Positions 1-8,115 of a stretch of 64,000 nucleotides of DNA are shown here, piece by piece (the first letter of the stretch is position 1; every line of letters begins with the position of its first letter). The notes below the pieces were generated by a model, which worked only from the letters and a program-made list of their open reading frames with translations, made no database searches and had not been told where the DNA came from. This DNA comes from Pseudactinotalea terrae (GTDB taxonomy: Bacteria > Actinomycetota > Actinomycetes > Actinomycetales > Beutenbergiaceae). Position numbers and translations under genes: made by a program. Location: contig NZ_WNXZ01000010.1 in the NCBI RefSeq assembly GCF_009733845.1, forward strand, positions 1 to 64,000, in the 5' to 3' direction.

Positions 1-1
1 G

Positions 2-118
2 GGACACCTCTACCAGGCCCACCCCGAACGATTCCGAGCCCGACCCGTCATCCACACCCCGATGGCACAAGTCGCCATCAACCACCCCACCACCGACGAC
101 CGACTCCAGACAGGTTGA
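2..118 (+). pseudogene. Transposase C-terminal fragment (IS3-like), left-truncated by window edge
   Basis: An open frame enters from the left edge and stops at 116-118. Its 38 residues include the run GHLYQAHPERFRARP and a later VAINHP, which resemble the C-terminus of IS3/IS481-type DDE transposases (typically a [YW]xxNPERF...P...INP pattern). Only the tail is visible, so family assignment is tentative and I cannot say whether the copy beyond the edge is intact. It converges on dnaA and occupies the place where dnaN normally follows dnaA. The stop codon abuts the right half of a dispersed palindromic repeat (113-150). Confidence 0.5.
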
Positions 119-150
119 CAGGTTCCGTACGGAACGAACTCGGCGCTTTC
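113..150 (+). repeat. Right-half remnant of dispersed palindromic repeat family A
   Basis: The segment ends with CGAACTCGGCG and carries a degenerate version of the motif that precedes it in the full copies at 1841, 13168 and 42190 (cgacgGGnAGC.CGAACTCGG). Here a short palindrome, GTTCCGTACGGAAC, is inserted in the middle. No left half is visible; the transposase tail lies immediately upstream. It may be an interrupted copy or the end of the insertion sequence itself. Confidence 0.45.
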
Positions 151-203
151 GGGGCCAAGGCCGAGCGACGGGGCGAGACGTCGCTGGTGCTGCCGCACCG
201 GGG

Positions 204-1649
204 TCAGGCGCGCTGCTGCTGCTTGATCCGGTTCGTGAGCTCGGTGACCTGGTTGAAGGTGGTGCGCCGCTCGGCCATCTGCTGGCGGATCTTGCGGTTC
301 GCGTGCATCACGGTGGTGTGGTCGCGGCCGCCGAAGAGCTGGCCGATCTTGGGCAGCGACAGCTCGGTGAGCTCGCGACACAGATACATGGCGATCTGGC
401 GGGCGTTCACGAGCACCCGGGACCGGTCGGCGCTGCACAGCGCCTCGATCGTGACGCCGAAGTAGTTCGCCGTCTGTCCCATGATGACCGATGGCGTGAT
501 CTCGGCGCCCTCGTTGTCGGTGATGAGGTCCTTGAGCACCATCTCCGCGAGCGCCAGGTCCACCAGCTGCTGGTTGAGGTTGGCGAACGCCGTCACGCGG
601 ATCAGCGCGCCCTCGAGCTCGCGGATGTTGCTGGAGATCTTCGAGGCGATGTACTCGAGCACCTCGGGCGGCGTCTGCAGCTCCTCGGCACCCTCCTTCT
701 TGCGGAGGATCGCGATGCGGGTCTCGAGGTCCGGCGGCTTGACGTCGGTGAGCAGACCCCACTCGAAGCGTGAACGCATCCGGTCGTGGAACCCGTCGAG
801 GGCCTTCGGGGGCTGGTCGGAGGTGATCACGACCTGCTTGCGGTCGTTGTGCAGGGTGTTGAACGTGTGGAAGAACTCCTCCATCGTCTGTTCCTTGCCC
901 TGCAGGAACTGGATGTCATCGATGAGGAGGACATCGACCTCGCGGTAGCGCCGCTGGAACGCCTCGGCCTTGTCGTCGCGGATCGAGTTGATGAAGTCGT
1001 TGGTGAACTCCTCCGAGTTCACGTACCGCACCCGCACGCCCGGGTAGAGGTTCATGGCGTAGTGCCCGATCGCGTGCAGCAGATGCGTCTTGCCCAACCC
1101 GGACTGCCCGTAGATGAACAGCGGGTTGTACGCCTTCGCGGGTGCCTCGGCCACCGCGGTCGCGGCCGCGTGCGCGAAGCGGTTCGAGGAGCCGATCACG
1201 AACGTGTCGAACGTGTAGTTCGAGTTCAGGCGGGCGTTGGGGTCGACGCCCACGCCATCGATCCGGTTCGCGCCGGGCTCGAACCGGTTCTCGATCCGCG
1301 GAGGCTCCGGTCGCTTCTCGCGCAGCGGCGGCTCGGGCGGCGTCACCGGGATCTCCAGCGGCGCGTTGTCCTCGAGCGAGGGATCCACCGTGACGGCGAC
1401 CTTGACGTTGCGGATCAGTGCGTCCGAGAGCGCCGAGGTGATCGACTCGCGCGCTCGGGTCTCGATGAACTCCTTGGCGAACTCGCTCGGCACGGCCAGC
1501 AGGATGGTGTCGTCGATGACACCGAGCGGCTTGGTCAGGCGGATGAAGCCGAGCTGCGCACCGGTGACCTCGCCGCGGTCCTGGAGAATGTCGACCGCGC
1601 GGCCCCAGCCCTGCGCAAGCGCTTCGGAATCCACTGGTTCCTGAGACAA
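204..1649 (-). CDS. dnaA: Chromosomal replication initiator protein DnaA
   Basis: DnaA is the AAA+ ATPase that binds DnaA boxes and opens oriC. All domains are visible in about 481 residues: an N-terminal domain I, a proline-rich linker near 110-130, Walker [10 protein letters not shown] at about 181-189, Walker B LLIDDIQF near 240, and the C-terminal DNA-binding signature [14 protein letters not shown] near 438. I chose a TTG start (1647-1649) because the product then begins [15 protein letters not shown], like other actinobacterial DnaA proteins, and a GAGGGTGGG stretch lies just upstream; a GTG three codons earlier is the alternative. The gene is divergent from rpmH, and DnaA boxes in its upstream region suggest autoregulation. 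No dnaN follows within the window; a transposase tail is found instead. Confidence 0.97.
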   Translation of the reverse strand: MSQEPVDSEALAQGWGRAVDILQDRGEVTGAQLGFIRLTKPLGVIDDTILLAVPSEFAKEFIETRARESITSALSDALIRNVKVAVTVDPSLEDNAPLEIPVTPPEPPLREKRPEPPRIENRFEPGANRIDGVGVDPNARLNSNYTFDTFVIGSSNRFAHAAATAVAEAPAKAYNPLFIYGQSGLGKTHLLHAIGHYAMNLYPGVRVRYVNSEEFTNDFINSIRDDKAEAFQRRYREVDVLLIDDIQFLQGKEQTMEEFFHTFNTLHNDRKQVVITSDQPPKALDGFHDRMRSRFEWGLLTDVKPPDLETRIAILRKKEGAEELQTPPEVLEYIASKISSNIRELEGALIRVTAFANLNQQLVDLALAEMVLKDLITDNEGAEITPSVIMGQTANYFGVTIEALCSADRSRVLVNARQIAMYLCRELTELSLPKIGQLFGGRDHTTVMHANRKIRQQMAERRTTFNQVTELTNRIKQQQRA

Positions 1650-1668
1650 CCGGCCCACCCTCGATCGC

Positions 1669-1795
1669 GGTTGTGAACACGGGTTCCACAACACTATCCA
1701 CAGACTGTGGGAAGTGCTCCACAGCAGGTTCAGCGCTGGTGAGTGCCTCTCACGAGTGCTGAGCCGCCATGCTAACGCCGGTCGGTTGTCCACAT
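1669..1795. promoter_or_regulatory. DnaA-box cluster upstream of dnaA
   Basis: A perfect actinobacterial DnaA box TTGTCCACA lies at 1786-1794 and a near match CTATCCACA at 1694-1702. Several weaker matches (TTCCACA, TGCTCCACA, TGTGAACA) lie between 1672 and 1724. In known relatives the main oriC lies between dnaA and dnaN, which is off the left edge, so this cluster may be an autoregulatory region or part of a bipartite origin. No clear AT-rich unwinding element is seen. Confidence 0.6.
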
Positions 1796-1840
1796 GTCCC
1801 GGTCCGGTCACGGGATCTGCCCCGAGCGCGATCCCCCGGC

Positions 1841-1915
1841 GCCGAGTTCGTCGCAGACCGTCCACTTCGGTGGGTGCTCCCCACGAACTCGACGGGGAGC
1901 ACCGAACTCGGTGGC
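1841..1915. repeat. Dispersed palindromic repeat family A, copy 1
   Basis: About 75 bp bounded by GCCGAGTTCG and CGAACTCGGTGG. Inside is a perfect 10-bp stem, GGTGCTCCCC (1873-1882) with GGGGAGCACC (1894-1903), around an 11-nt loop. Related copies lie at 13168-13244 and 42190-42264, with a half copy at 113-150. It sits between the DnaA boxes and the rpmH promoter. Confidence 0.75.
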
Positions 1916-1983
1916 CGGTGGTGCGCCGGCAAGGGTCCTGGGCGACAGGTGACGCGTCTCTCAGCGCACGCACCGCGTCGCGT

Positions 1984-2013
1984 TTGACCGTGTTCCCCGA
2001 CGTCACCTATCCT
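1984..2013 (+). promoter_or_regulatory. Probable rpmH promoter
   Basis: TTGACC at 1984-1989 and TATCCT at 2008-2013, spaced by 18 nt, read towards rpmH. The resulting leader would be about 150 nt, which is common for rpmH in this group. Confidence 0.5.
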
Positions 2014-2168
2014 TGTGCGGTTGTGTGCCGGGCGGCCGGTGCCCGCCGTGTCCTGGAGAGAGTCTTCCAGTCACAGCGCTCGGCCCGCCGCACGACGCCG
2101 ATCCAGACCTTTCGCCGGTCAGTCCATTCCAGGCTGCCGGCGGCCACCCGAGCAACACGGAGATCCTC

Positions 2169-2306
2169 GTGACCAAGCGGACTTTCCAGCCGAACAACCG
2201 CAAGCGCGCCAAGGTGCACGGCTTCCGTCTCCGCATGCGCACCCGCGCGGGCCGCGCCATCCTCGCTGCGCGCCGCCGCAAGGGCCGCGCCGAGATCTCC
2301 GCCTGA
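2169..2306 (+). CDS. rpmH: 50S ribosomal protein L34
   Basis: Small basic large-subunit ribosomal protein of 45 residues, the usual family length. The sequence starts [20 protein letters not shown] and is dense in Arg/Lys, diagnostic for bL34. It starts with GTG. It begins the rpmH-rnpA-yidD-yidC-khpB-rsmG run, and rnpA starts 9 nt after its stop. Position next to dnaA is conserved across bacteria. Confidence 0.98.
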   Translation: MTKRTFQPNNRKRAKVHGFRLRMRTRAGRAILAARRRKGRAEISA

Positions 2307-2315
2307 GCGGTACCG

Positions 2316-2693
2316 GTGCTGCCGGCGCGGCACCGGATGCGGCACAGCGGCGACTTCGCCCGGACCATCCGATCGGGTAGTCGGGCCGGAGGGCACCACC
2401 TGGTGGTGCACCTGCTGCTGGCCGACCCCGAGCAGACCGATCCCACCCCCGCCGAACCGGCGCGGGTGGGTTTCGTCGTCTCCAAGGCGGTCGGGAACGC
2501 CGTCCAGCGGAACCTGGTCAAGCGTCGCCTGCGCGAGATCGTCAGCCACAGGCTGAGCGAGATTCCCGACGGCGCACTCGCCGTGGTCCGTGCCCTTCCT
2601 GCTGCCCAGCGCGCCAGTCATGCGGAACTCCGCGACGCCGTCGACCGTTCGATGGACGTGGCCACGAGGCGAGCGCAGCGGAGCCGGGCATGA
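2316..2693 (+). CDS. rnpA: Ribonuclease P protein component
   Basis: Protein subunit of RNase P, which with the catalytic RNA matures tRNA 5' ends. The 125-residue product has the basic RNR-type motif in the segment NAVQRNLVKRRLREI (around 68-82), typical of RnpA. The GTG start follows rpmH by 9 nt. The 3' end overlaps the yidD start (ATGA at 2690), indicating translational coupling. The RNase P RNA gene itself is not seen in this window. Confidence 0.95.
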   Translation: MLPARHRMRHSGDFARTIRSGSRAGGHHLVVHLLLADPEQTDPTPAEPARVGFVVSKAVGNAVQRNLVKRRLREIVSHRLSEIPDGALAVVRALPAAQRASHAELRDAVDRSMDVATRRAQRSRA

Positions 2694-3022
2694 GCGACGA
2701 GCCCAGGCCCGGGATCGCTGCTCGGCTGCTGGCCGGTGCGGTGCGCGGCTACCAGCTGATCGTCTCGCCGTGGTTCGCACCACGATGCCGGTACTACCCG
2801 AGCTGCTCGGCCTACGCGATCGGCGCGCTCCGCACGCATGGCGCGATCCGCGGAACCGGGCTCGCGGTGTGGCGGGTACTGCGCTGCAACCCGTGGTCGC
2901 TCGGCGGCGTGGACCACGTGCCGCCCCGTCATGACAAGGCGGAGATGCACCACCACACGACCGAGGGCACGGCGAAAGGCCGTACCCTCGGTGGTCGGAC
3001 CTCGCGCGGGGCCCAGGCCTGA
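2690..3022 (+). CDS. yidD: Membrane protein insertion efficiency factor YidD
   Basis: YidD is a small membrane-associated protein that helps YidC-dependent insertion. The family core is clear: GYQLIVSPWFAPRCRYYPSC followed by SAYAIGALRTHG and RCNPWSLGGVDHVP. At 110 residues it is longer than many family members because of a hydrophilic tail (about 85-110) rich in His, Thr and Arg. The start overlaps the rnpA stop (ATGA). The segment encoding the tail contains a strong RNA hairpin (2960-2992). yidC follows after 30 nt. Confidence 0.95.
   Translation: MSDEPRPGIAARLLAGAVRGYQLIVSPWFAPRCRYYPSCSAYAIGALRTHGAIRGTGLAVWRVLRCNPWSLGGVDHVPPRHDKAEMHHHTTEGTAKGRTLGGRTSRGAQA
2960..2992 (+). other. Strong RNA hairpin within the 3' end of yidD
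   Basis: ACCGAGGG pairs with CCCTCGGT (8 bp), and after one mismatch ACGGC pairs with GCCGT (5 bp) around a GAAAG loop. There is no following U-run, so it is not a classical terminator. It is placed to act as an RNase processing or stability element between rnpA-yidD and yidC, or it may only reflect the codons of the YidD tail. Confidence 0.6.
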
Positions 3023-3052
3023 GCGCGCTCACCACCACGACGAAAAGACCTC

Positions 3053-4201
3053 ATGGACTGGTTTGACGGGATCCTCTACCCCCTGATGTGGGTGGTGGCC
3101 TGGATCATGTACGGCGCCCACAACGTGCTCACGTTCCTGGGCCTGCCCGGCGACAGCGGAGCGAGCTGGCTGCTCTCGATCGTCCTGCTGGTGGTCGTCA
3201 TCCGCGTCCTGCTGATCCCGCTATTCGTGCGGCAGATCAAGGCCTCGCGCGGCATGCAGCTCGTGCAGCCCGAGATCCAGAAGCTGCAGAAGAAGTACAA
3301 GGGCAAGACCGACCCCGCCTCGCGCCAGGCCATGCAGCAAGAGATGATGGCGATCTACAAGGACCACGGCACCTCGCCGTTCGCGTCCTGTCTGCCGCTG
3401 CTGGCACAGATGCCGATCTTCTTCGCGCTGTTCCGGGTGCTCTACTCGCTCGGTCCGCTCTCCCGGGGCGAGTACGGCGATCGTGACTCGATCGGCCCGC
3501 TGACCCAGGAGATCGCGGTCCAGATCGAGCAGTCCACGATCTTCGGCGCCCGCCTGTCCGACACCTTCCTGACGCCCGACACCACGACCAGCGTCAAGAT
3601 CATCTGTGCGGTCCTCGTGGTGCTGATGTCGGCGTCGACGCTGTTCACGCAGCGTCAGCTGACGATGAAGAACATGCCGCAGTCGGCGCTCGACAACCCG
3701 ATGGCGCGGCAGCAGCGGATCCTCATGTACATCCTGCCGCTGGTGTTCGCGTTCTCCGGCGTGAACTTCCCCATCGGTGTGCTGATCTACTGGACCACCT
3801 CCAACATCTGGTCGATGGGCCAGCAGTGGTGGGTCATCCACAACAACCCGACGCCGGGTTCCGAGGCCGCGCGCATGTACGAGGAGCGCAAGGCCCGCAA
3901 GGCCGCCCGCAAGCGCGGCGGCGCGCCCGCCCTCGAGGATGCGGGAACCGCCGGCTCGGACGTGCTCGAGGACGAGAAGCCGACCCCCGGTCAGCGCGTG
4001 CAGCCGAAGAAGGCGCCGCGCAGCAAGCGCCGCCCCGGCGGGCAGCTCGCCAGCAACCCGGAGCCCGCATCCGGTACCGCACCTGAGCCTGAGGACGAGC
4101 CCGTCGAGAAGGACGCCGTCGAGGACGCGCCGCTCGAGGACAAGCCCTCGACCCCCAAGCCACCCACGGGCAAGAAGAAGCCCAAGAAGCCGAAGAAGTG
4201 A
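3053..4201 (+). CDS. yidC: Membrane protein insertase YidC/Oxa1 family
   Basis: YidC inserts and folds inner-membrane proteins, alone or with Sec. The 382-residue product has the gram-positive type layout: N-terminal membrane segment, a conserved cytoplasmic loop (RQIKASRGMQLVQPEIQKLQ then KYKGKTD), and the FALFRVLYSL and YILPLVFAFSGVNFPIGVLIYW segments of the Oxa1 core. A Lys/Pro/Glu-rich tail (about 280-382) ends in KKPKKPKK, consistent with ribosome contact. It lies between yidD and khpB, and its stop overlaps the GTG start of khpB (GTGA). Confidence 0.97.
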   Translation: MDWFDGILYPLMWVVAWIMYGAHNVLTFLGLPGDSGASWLLSIVLLVVVIRVLLIPLFVRQIKASRGMQLVQPEIQKLQKKYKGKTDPASRQAMQQEMMAIYKDHGTSPFASCLPLLAQMPIFFALFRVLYSLGPLSRGEYGDRDSIGPLTQEIAVQIEQSTIFGARLSDTFLTPDTTTSVKIICAVLVVLMSASTLFTQRQLTMKNMPQSALDNPMARQQRILMYILPLVFAFSGVNFPIGVLIYWTTSNIWSMGQQWWVIHNNPTPGSEAARMYEERKARKAARKRGGAPALEDAGTAGSDVLEDEKPTPGQRVQPKKAPRSKRRPGGQLASNPEPASGTAPEPEDEPVEKDAVEDAPLEDKPSTPKPPTGKKKPKKPKK

Positions 4202-4758
4202 GCACGCAGATGACCGAGACCGACCCCGGCGCAGCGACCGCCGAAGCCACCGCCGTCGAGCCCCGGAAGCAGGACGGCGAGGACACCAGCCACCTCGACG
4301 CCGAGGGCGACATCGCCGCCGACTACCTCGAGGAGCTGCTCGACATCGCCGACATCGACGGCGACATCGACATCGACGTGGACCACGGCCGTGCGGCGGT
4401 CGAGATCGTCAGCGAGGAGGACGGCGGGCGTGGCCTTCGCCGACTCGTGGGCGACGAGGGCGAGGTCCTCGACGCGCTGCAGGAGCTGACCCGGCTCGCG
4501 GTGCAGGCCCGTACCGGCGACCGGTCCCGTCTCATGCTCGACATCGCCGGCCACCGCCAGGCCCGCCGCAACGCGCTGACCGAGCTCGCCAAGGAGGCGA
4601 TCGCGCAGGTGCAGACCAGCAAGCAGGACGTCAGTCTCGAGGCCATGAACCCGTTCGAGCGCAAGGTCGTCCACGACGCCGTCGCGGCCGCCGGACTCGT
4701 GAGCGACTCCGAGGGTGTCGAGCCGAACCGTCGCGTGGTCATCCGCGCCGGTTCCTGA
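4198..4758 (+). CDS. khpB: RNA-binding protein KhpB/Jag (R3H domain)
   Basis: Single-stranded nucleic-acid binding protein of the Jag/SpoIIIJ-associated family, linked to RNA regulation of envelope growth in other gram-positives. The 186-residue product has an acidic N-terminal region (about 1-55), a KH-like region (about 55-115, with LRRLVGDEGEVLDALQELTR) and a C-terminal R3H part, LEAMNPFERKVVHDAV. The start is a GTG overlapping the yidC stop. The N-terminal Jag_N domain of Firmicutes is absent, as is usual in actinobacteria. Confidence 0.93.
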   Translation: MSTQMTETDPGAATAEATAVEPRKQDGEDTSHLDAEGDIAADYLEELLDIADIDGDIDIDVDHGRAAVEIVSEEDGGRGLRRLVGDEGEVLDALQELTRLAVQARTGDRSRLMLDIAGHRQARRNALTELAKEAIAQVQTSKQDVSLEAMNPFERKVVHDAVAAAGLVSDSEGVEPNRRVVIRAGS

Positions 4759-4778
4759 CCTCGTTGTCGTCAGGCGAG

Positions 4779-5414
4779 GTGCCCGAGCCGACTGACGTCG
4801 TCGAGCACGACGACCGCAGCCGCGAGATCCTCGGGCGAGGGTTCGACGGCGCAGCGTCCTTCGCGAGGATGCTCGCCGCCGAGGGCGAGCTCCGTGGCCT
4901 GATCGGGCCGCGCGAGCTGCCGCGGCTGTGGCGCCGCCACGTGGTGAACAGCGCCGCGGTGGCGCCGTACCTGCCCGCGTCCGGGTCGCTCGTGGACGTG
5001 GGGTCCGGTGCGGGACTGCCCGGGCTCGTGCTCGCGCTGATGCGGCCCGATCTGCAGGTTCACCTGCTGGAGCCGATGCAGCGGCGGGTGGCCTGGCTCA
5101 CCGAGGTGAGCGAGCGGCTGGAGCTCGAGAACGTCGTCGTGCACGCGGTCCGCGCCGAGGACATGCAGGGCGAGATCCTCGCCGATGCCGCGACCGCACG
5201 CGCCGTGGCTGCGCTCGACAAGCTCGCGCGGTGGACGCTCCCGCTCGTGCGCCTCGGCGGTGTGCTGCTGGCGATGAAGGGGCAGCGCGCCACCGAGGAG
5301 GTCACCAAGGCCGGCAAGACCCTGCGGAACTTCGGCGTGACCTCCGTCGAGGTCCACGACATCGATCTGTACGACGATGGCGATGTCACCCGCGTGGTCG
5401 AGGTTCGTCGGTAG
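4779..5414 (+). CDS. rsmG: 16S rRNA (guanine527-N7)-methyltransferase RsmG
   Basis: SAM-dependent methyltransferase acting on G527 of 16S rRNA; loss gives low-level streptomycin resistance in many bacteria. The motif I region is VDVGSGAGLPGLVLALMRPD, and the family motif with RAVAALDKLARWTLPLV and LLAMKGQRA is present. The GTG at 4779 gives 211 residues, close to the family norm; a TTG at 4764 is also possible, and neither has an ideal ribosome-binding site. It is the last gene of the rpmH-rsmG run. In most actinobacteria parA follows here, but in this genome parA is about 17.6 kb away. Confidence 0.93.
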   Translation: MPEPTDVVEHDDRSREILGRGFDGAASFARMLAAEGELRGLIGPRELPRLWRRHVVNSAAVAPYLPASGSLVDVGSGAGLPGLVLALMRPDLQVHLLEPMQRRVAWLTEVSERLELENVVVHAVRAEDMQGEILADAATARAVAALDKLARWTLPLVRLGGVLLAMKGQRATEEVTKAGKTLRNFGVTSVEVHDIDLYDDGDVTRVVEVRR

Positions 5415-5462
5415 CAGCCCGCCGCGCAGCTGCTACGGCAGCACGGACGAGGCTGATGCCTC

Positions 5463-6176
5463 TCAGGAACTGGCCCGACGCCGTCGGGTCGCCTCTCGGC
5501 GGCTCGGGAGGTCGAGCTGGGACAGGCGGGTGTAGGCGCCGCTGAGGTGCTCGGCGGCGGCTGAGCGCGCGTGGGCGGGGTCGCCCGAGCAGAGAGCGTC
5601 GCGCAGCTCCTTGTGCTCGGGGAACCCGACCGTGGGGAAGTCCGGGAAGTTGACGTTGCGGGTGTAGAGGAAGAACGACACCTGGCTGCGTATCGACCGC
5701 CACACGCGTCGCAGCCGCACGTGGTCGGCCGCGTCGTACATGACGTCGTGGAACGACAGGTCGAGGCGCACCGCCTCCTGTGGCTCCACCGAGCCGGAGG
5801 TGACCTTCATCGCGGCGAGGATGCGATCGAGCTCGGCGATGTGCTCCTCGCTCATGCGGGTGGCGGCGCGCTCGGCGGCGAGGACCTCGATGGCCTCCCG
5901 CAGGGTGTGCACCTCGTCGACGTCCTCGCTGGTGAGCACGGAGACGAACGCGCCGCGGTGGCGGCGGATCTCGATCGCGCCCTCGGCCTCGAGCATCGCC
6001 AGCGCCTCGCGGACGGGGCCACGACTGACGTCGAGCTCGTCGGCCAGCTCGGTCTCGCGCAGGTGCTCTCCCGGAGCCAGCTGCCCGGTCGCCAGTCGCT
6101 CGCGCAGGACCTGCACCACGTACTCCGACAGCGATGTGCGCGGCGGACCGGCCACGTTGCTGCTCACAGGCTCCAT
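5463..6176 (-). CDS. GntR-family transcriptional regulator (FCD/FadR type)
   Basis: DNA-binding regulator of 237 residues. The N-terminal winged helix (about 15-85) includes LRETELADELDVSRGPVREA, and the C-terminal all-helical FCD ligand domain (about 95-225) carries the metal-type residues in DLSFHDVMYDAAD and FPEHKELRDAL. It is divergent from the GH39-ABC module and shares a 199-bp control region with it, so it probably represses that module until a sugar-derived ligand binds. It converges on rsmG with a 48-nt gap. Confidence 0.9.
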   Translation of the reverse strand: MEPVSSNVAGPPRTSLSEYVVQVLRERLATGQLAPGEHLRETELADELDVSRGPVREALAMLEAEGAIEIRRHRGAFVSVLTSEDVDEVHTLREAIEVLAAERAATRMSEEHIAELDRILAAMKVTSGSVEPQEAVRLDLSFHDVMYDAADHVRLRRVWRSIRSQVSFFLYTRNVNFPDFPTVGFPEHKELRDALCSGDPAHARSAAAEHLSGAYTRLSQLDLPSRREATRRRRASS

Positions 6177-6286
6177 CGTCGAGCCCTCCCCCTCCGTGTC
6201 TCGAGTGGTTCGTCGTTGCTCGGTGCGCCCACCCGTGCGGCGGGGCGTGGGGTCAGCCTAGACCCAATGTGCAGATCGATAACACC

Positions 6287-6302
6287 AGACTGTTGACAAT
6301 CT
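6287..6302. promoter_or_regulatory. Palindromic operator overlapping the -35 of the GH39-ABC module
   Basis: AGACTGTTGACAATCT is a near-perfect 16-bp dyad of the form AGA-TGT--ACA-TCT. It overlaps a TTGACA -35 hexamer (6293-6298); a weak -10 AATGTT lies at 6316-6321, 17 nt away. The position between the divergent GntR gene and the glycosidase suggests the binding site of that regulator. Confidence 0.55.
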
Positions 6303-6375
6303 GCAACGGGAGTGGAATGTTAACGCTCGCATGCTGCATCCCGCTGGAGCTCAACCCTCGAAGGAGAGGACCACC

Positions 6376-8115
6376 GTGACCCTGATGGCCCACAACCCCG
6401 GCATCGCGAACGACCGCAAGCACCCCTTCCCGCACGCGGCGCCGAGCGACCCTGACGCTCCGCACGTCCGCAGCGCGCGGGTGACGGTCGACGCGAGCCT
6501 CGACCGTGGCCCTCTGACCCGGATGTGGGAGAGCGTCGGCTTCGACGAGATCAACTGGACCTACACCCCGACCGGTCGGAACCTGCTCCACACCTTCGGC
6601 GAGATGACCGAGACCGGCTATCACATCCGGCCGCACTACGTCTTCTGCTCGGGCAACGGCTTCGGCATCCCCCACTGGGGCAACGGCAACGTCTACCACG
6701 AGGACGCCGAGGGCAACCCCTACTACGACTTCACGATCGTCGACCAGACCTACGACGCGATCGTCGAGGCGGGCCACCACGTGCTGGTCGAGCTGGCCTT
6801 CACCCCCCGTGAGCTGCTCCCGGACGAGGCTGCCGACTTCACGGTGCCCGCGAGCCCGACGACGTACTCGGCCTACGAGCACGGGGCCTGGTCCTACCCG
6901 CCCAAGGACTACGAGCGCTGGGGCGGTCTCGTGGCCGCGCACGCGCAGCACTGCGTGGAGCGCTACGGGATCGACGAGGTCCGTACCTGGCTCTGGGAGC
7001 TGTGGAACGAGCCGGACATCTTCTACTGGCGCGGCACCCCCGAGCAGTTCTACGAGCTGTACTCGGTCACGGCGCGAGCGGTGCGCTCAGTGATCGCCGA
7101 CGCCAAGGTGGGCGGGCCCGCCGTGACCGGCGGCGGCGTCGAGTTCATGCGCGGCTTCCTCGCGCACACGCTCGCCGAGGCAGACCCGATCGACTTCGTG
7201 TCCTTCCACACCAAGGGATCGGCCTTCCGACCCTGGCGCGAGTACGGGCCCACCGGTGGCGAGGCGTCGGCCAAGCAGAACCCCTCGGCGCACAAGATGC
7301 TGTTCGAGGTCCGCCGGCTGCTGCGCGTGGTCGCCGAGTTCGAGGCGTACCACGGGCTCCCCGCGATCGTCGACGAGTGCGACGCGGGCGTCCCCGCCCA
7401 CTACGGCTTCTACGACAACGCGAACTTCGCGTTCCAGAACACCGAGTACTACCCGGTGTTCCAGGTGAAGCTGATGAAGAAGCTGCTCGACCTCAACGAG
7501 GCCGAGACGGTACAGGTTGAGCAGGCCACCTCCTGGAGCTGGTACTTCGAGGGCGAGCGCTTCTTCGAGGGCACGCGCGCGTTCCTGACGGCGGGCGGCA
7601 TCGAGAAGCCACTGCTCAACGCCTACCGGGCACTGGCCGAGCTGGGCTCGAACCGGATCGAGGCGACCTCGGACGCGGCGCACCCGGTCAGCGCGCTCGA
7701 CGACGCGATCGCCACCGGTGCGAGCATGCCCGAGGAGGTCGACGTGCTGGCCTCCCGCAACGGCACGGGCGAGGACGCCGCCGTCTCCGTGCTCGTGTGG
7801 CGTCACACCGACGACCAGTACCAGACCGACGACGAGCCCACCACGGTGAGCATCTCGATCGCCGGGCTCGCCGACGGCGAGCACGTGCTGCGGCACCGCC
7901 GGATCGACGCGGACCACAGCAACTCGCACACGATCTGGCGCTCGCTCGGCTCGCCGCAGGTCCCCTCCGACGAGCAGCTCACGCAGATCAGGTCCCGGCA
8001 GGGGCTCGAGGAGCTCGAGCCCGAGCAGCGGGTCACCGCCTCCGGCGGCACGGTCGAGCTCACCGTCAGCCTGCCGCTCCCCTCGGTCTCGCTGCTCACG
8101 CTGGAGCGAGCCTGA
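6376..8115 (+). CDS. Glycoside hydrolase, GH39-like (beta-xylosidase type)
   Basis: Predicted retaining exo-glycosidase of clan GH-A. The acid/base signature WELWNEPD places the catalytic Glu at about residue 212, and the Glu in AIVDECDAG (about 334) is the candidate nucleophile. A beta-sandwich C-terminal part follows (about 430-579), as in GH39 xylosidases. There is no signal peptide, so it acts in the cytoplasm on imported oligosaccharides or glycosides. The GTG at 6376 is preferred over the ATG at 6385 because AAGGAGAGG lies at the proper distance. It is first of a module continuing with aldo/keto reductase and ABC genes. Substrate is inferred only to family level; xylose release is the commonest activity, but the family also includes other specificities. 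Confidence 0.85.
   Translation: MTLMAHNPGIANDRKHPFPHAAPSDPDAPHVRSARVTVDASLDRGPLTRMWESVGFDEINWTYTPTGRNLLHTFGEMTETGYHIRPHYVFCSGNGFGIPHWGNGNVYHEDAEGNPYYDFTIVDQTYDAIVEAGHHVLVELAFTPRELLPDEAADFTVPASPTTYSAYEHGAWSYPPKDYERWGGLVAAHAQHCVERYGIDEVRTWLWELWNEPDIFYWRGTPEQFYELYSVTARAVRSVIADAKVGGPAVTGGGVEFMRGFLAHTLAEADPIDFVSFHTKGSAFRPWREYGPTGGEASAKQNPSAHKMLFEVRRLLRVVAEFEAYHGLPAIVDECDAGVPAHYGFYDNANFAFQNTEYYPVFQVKLMKKLLDLNEAETVQVEQATSWSWYFEGERFFEGTRAFLTAGGIEKPLLNAYRALAELGSNRIEATSDAAHPVSALDDAIATGASMPEEVDVLASRNGTGEDAAVSVLVWRHTDDQYQTDDEPTTVSISIAGLADGEHVLRHRRIDADHSNSHTIWRSLGSPQVPSDEQLTQIRSRQGLEELEPEQRVTASGGTVELTVSLPLPSVSLLTLERA

Noticed and set aside
1650-2168. Full oriC between dnaA and rpmH
   Set aside because: Only one perfect DnaA box and weak ones are present and no AT-rich unwinding element; in relatives oriC is dnaA-dnaN. 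Recorded only as a DnaA-box cluster.
2960-2992. Rho-independent terminator at the end of yidD
   Set aside because: The stem is strong but no U-run follows and yidC, in the same direction, starts 60 nt later.
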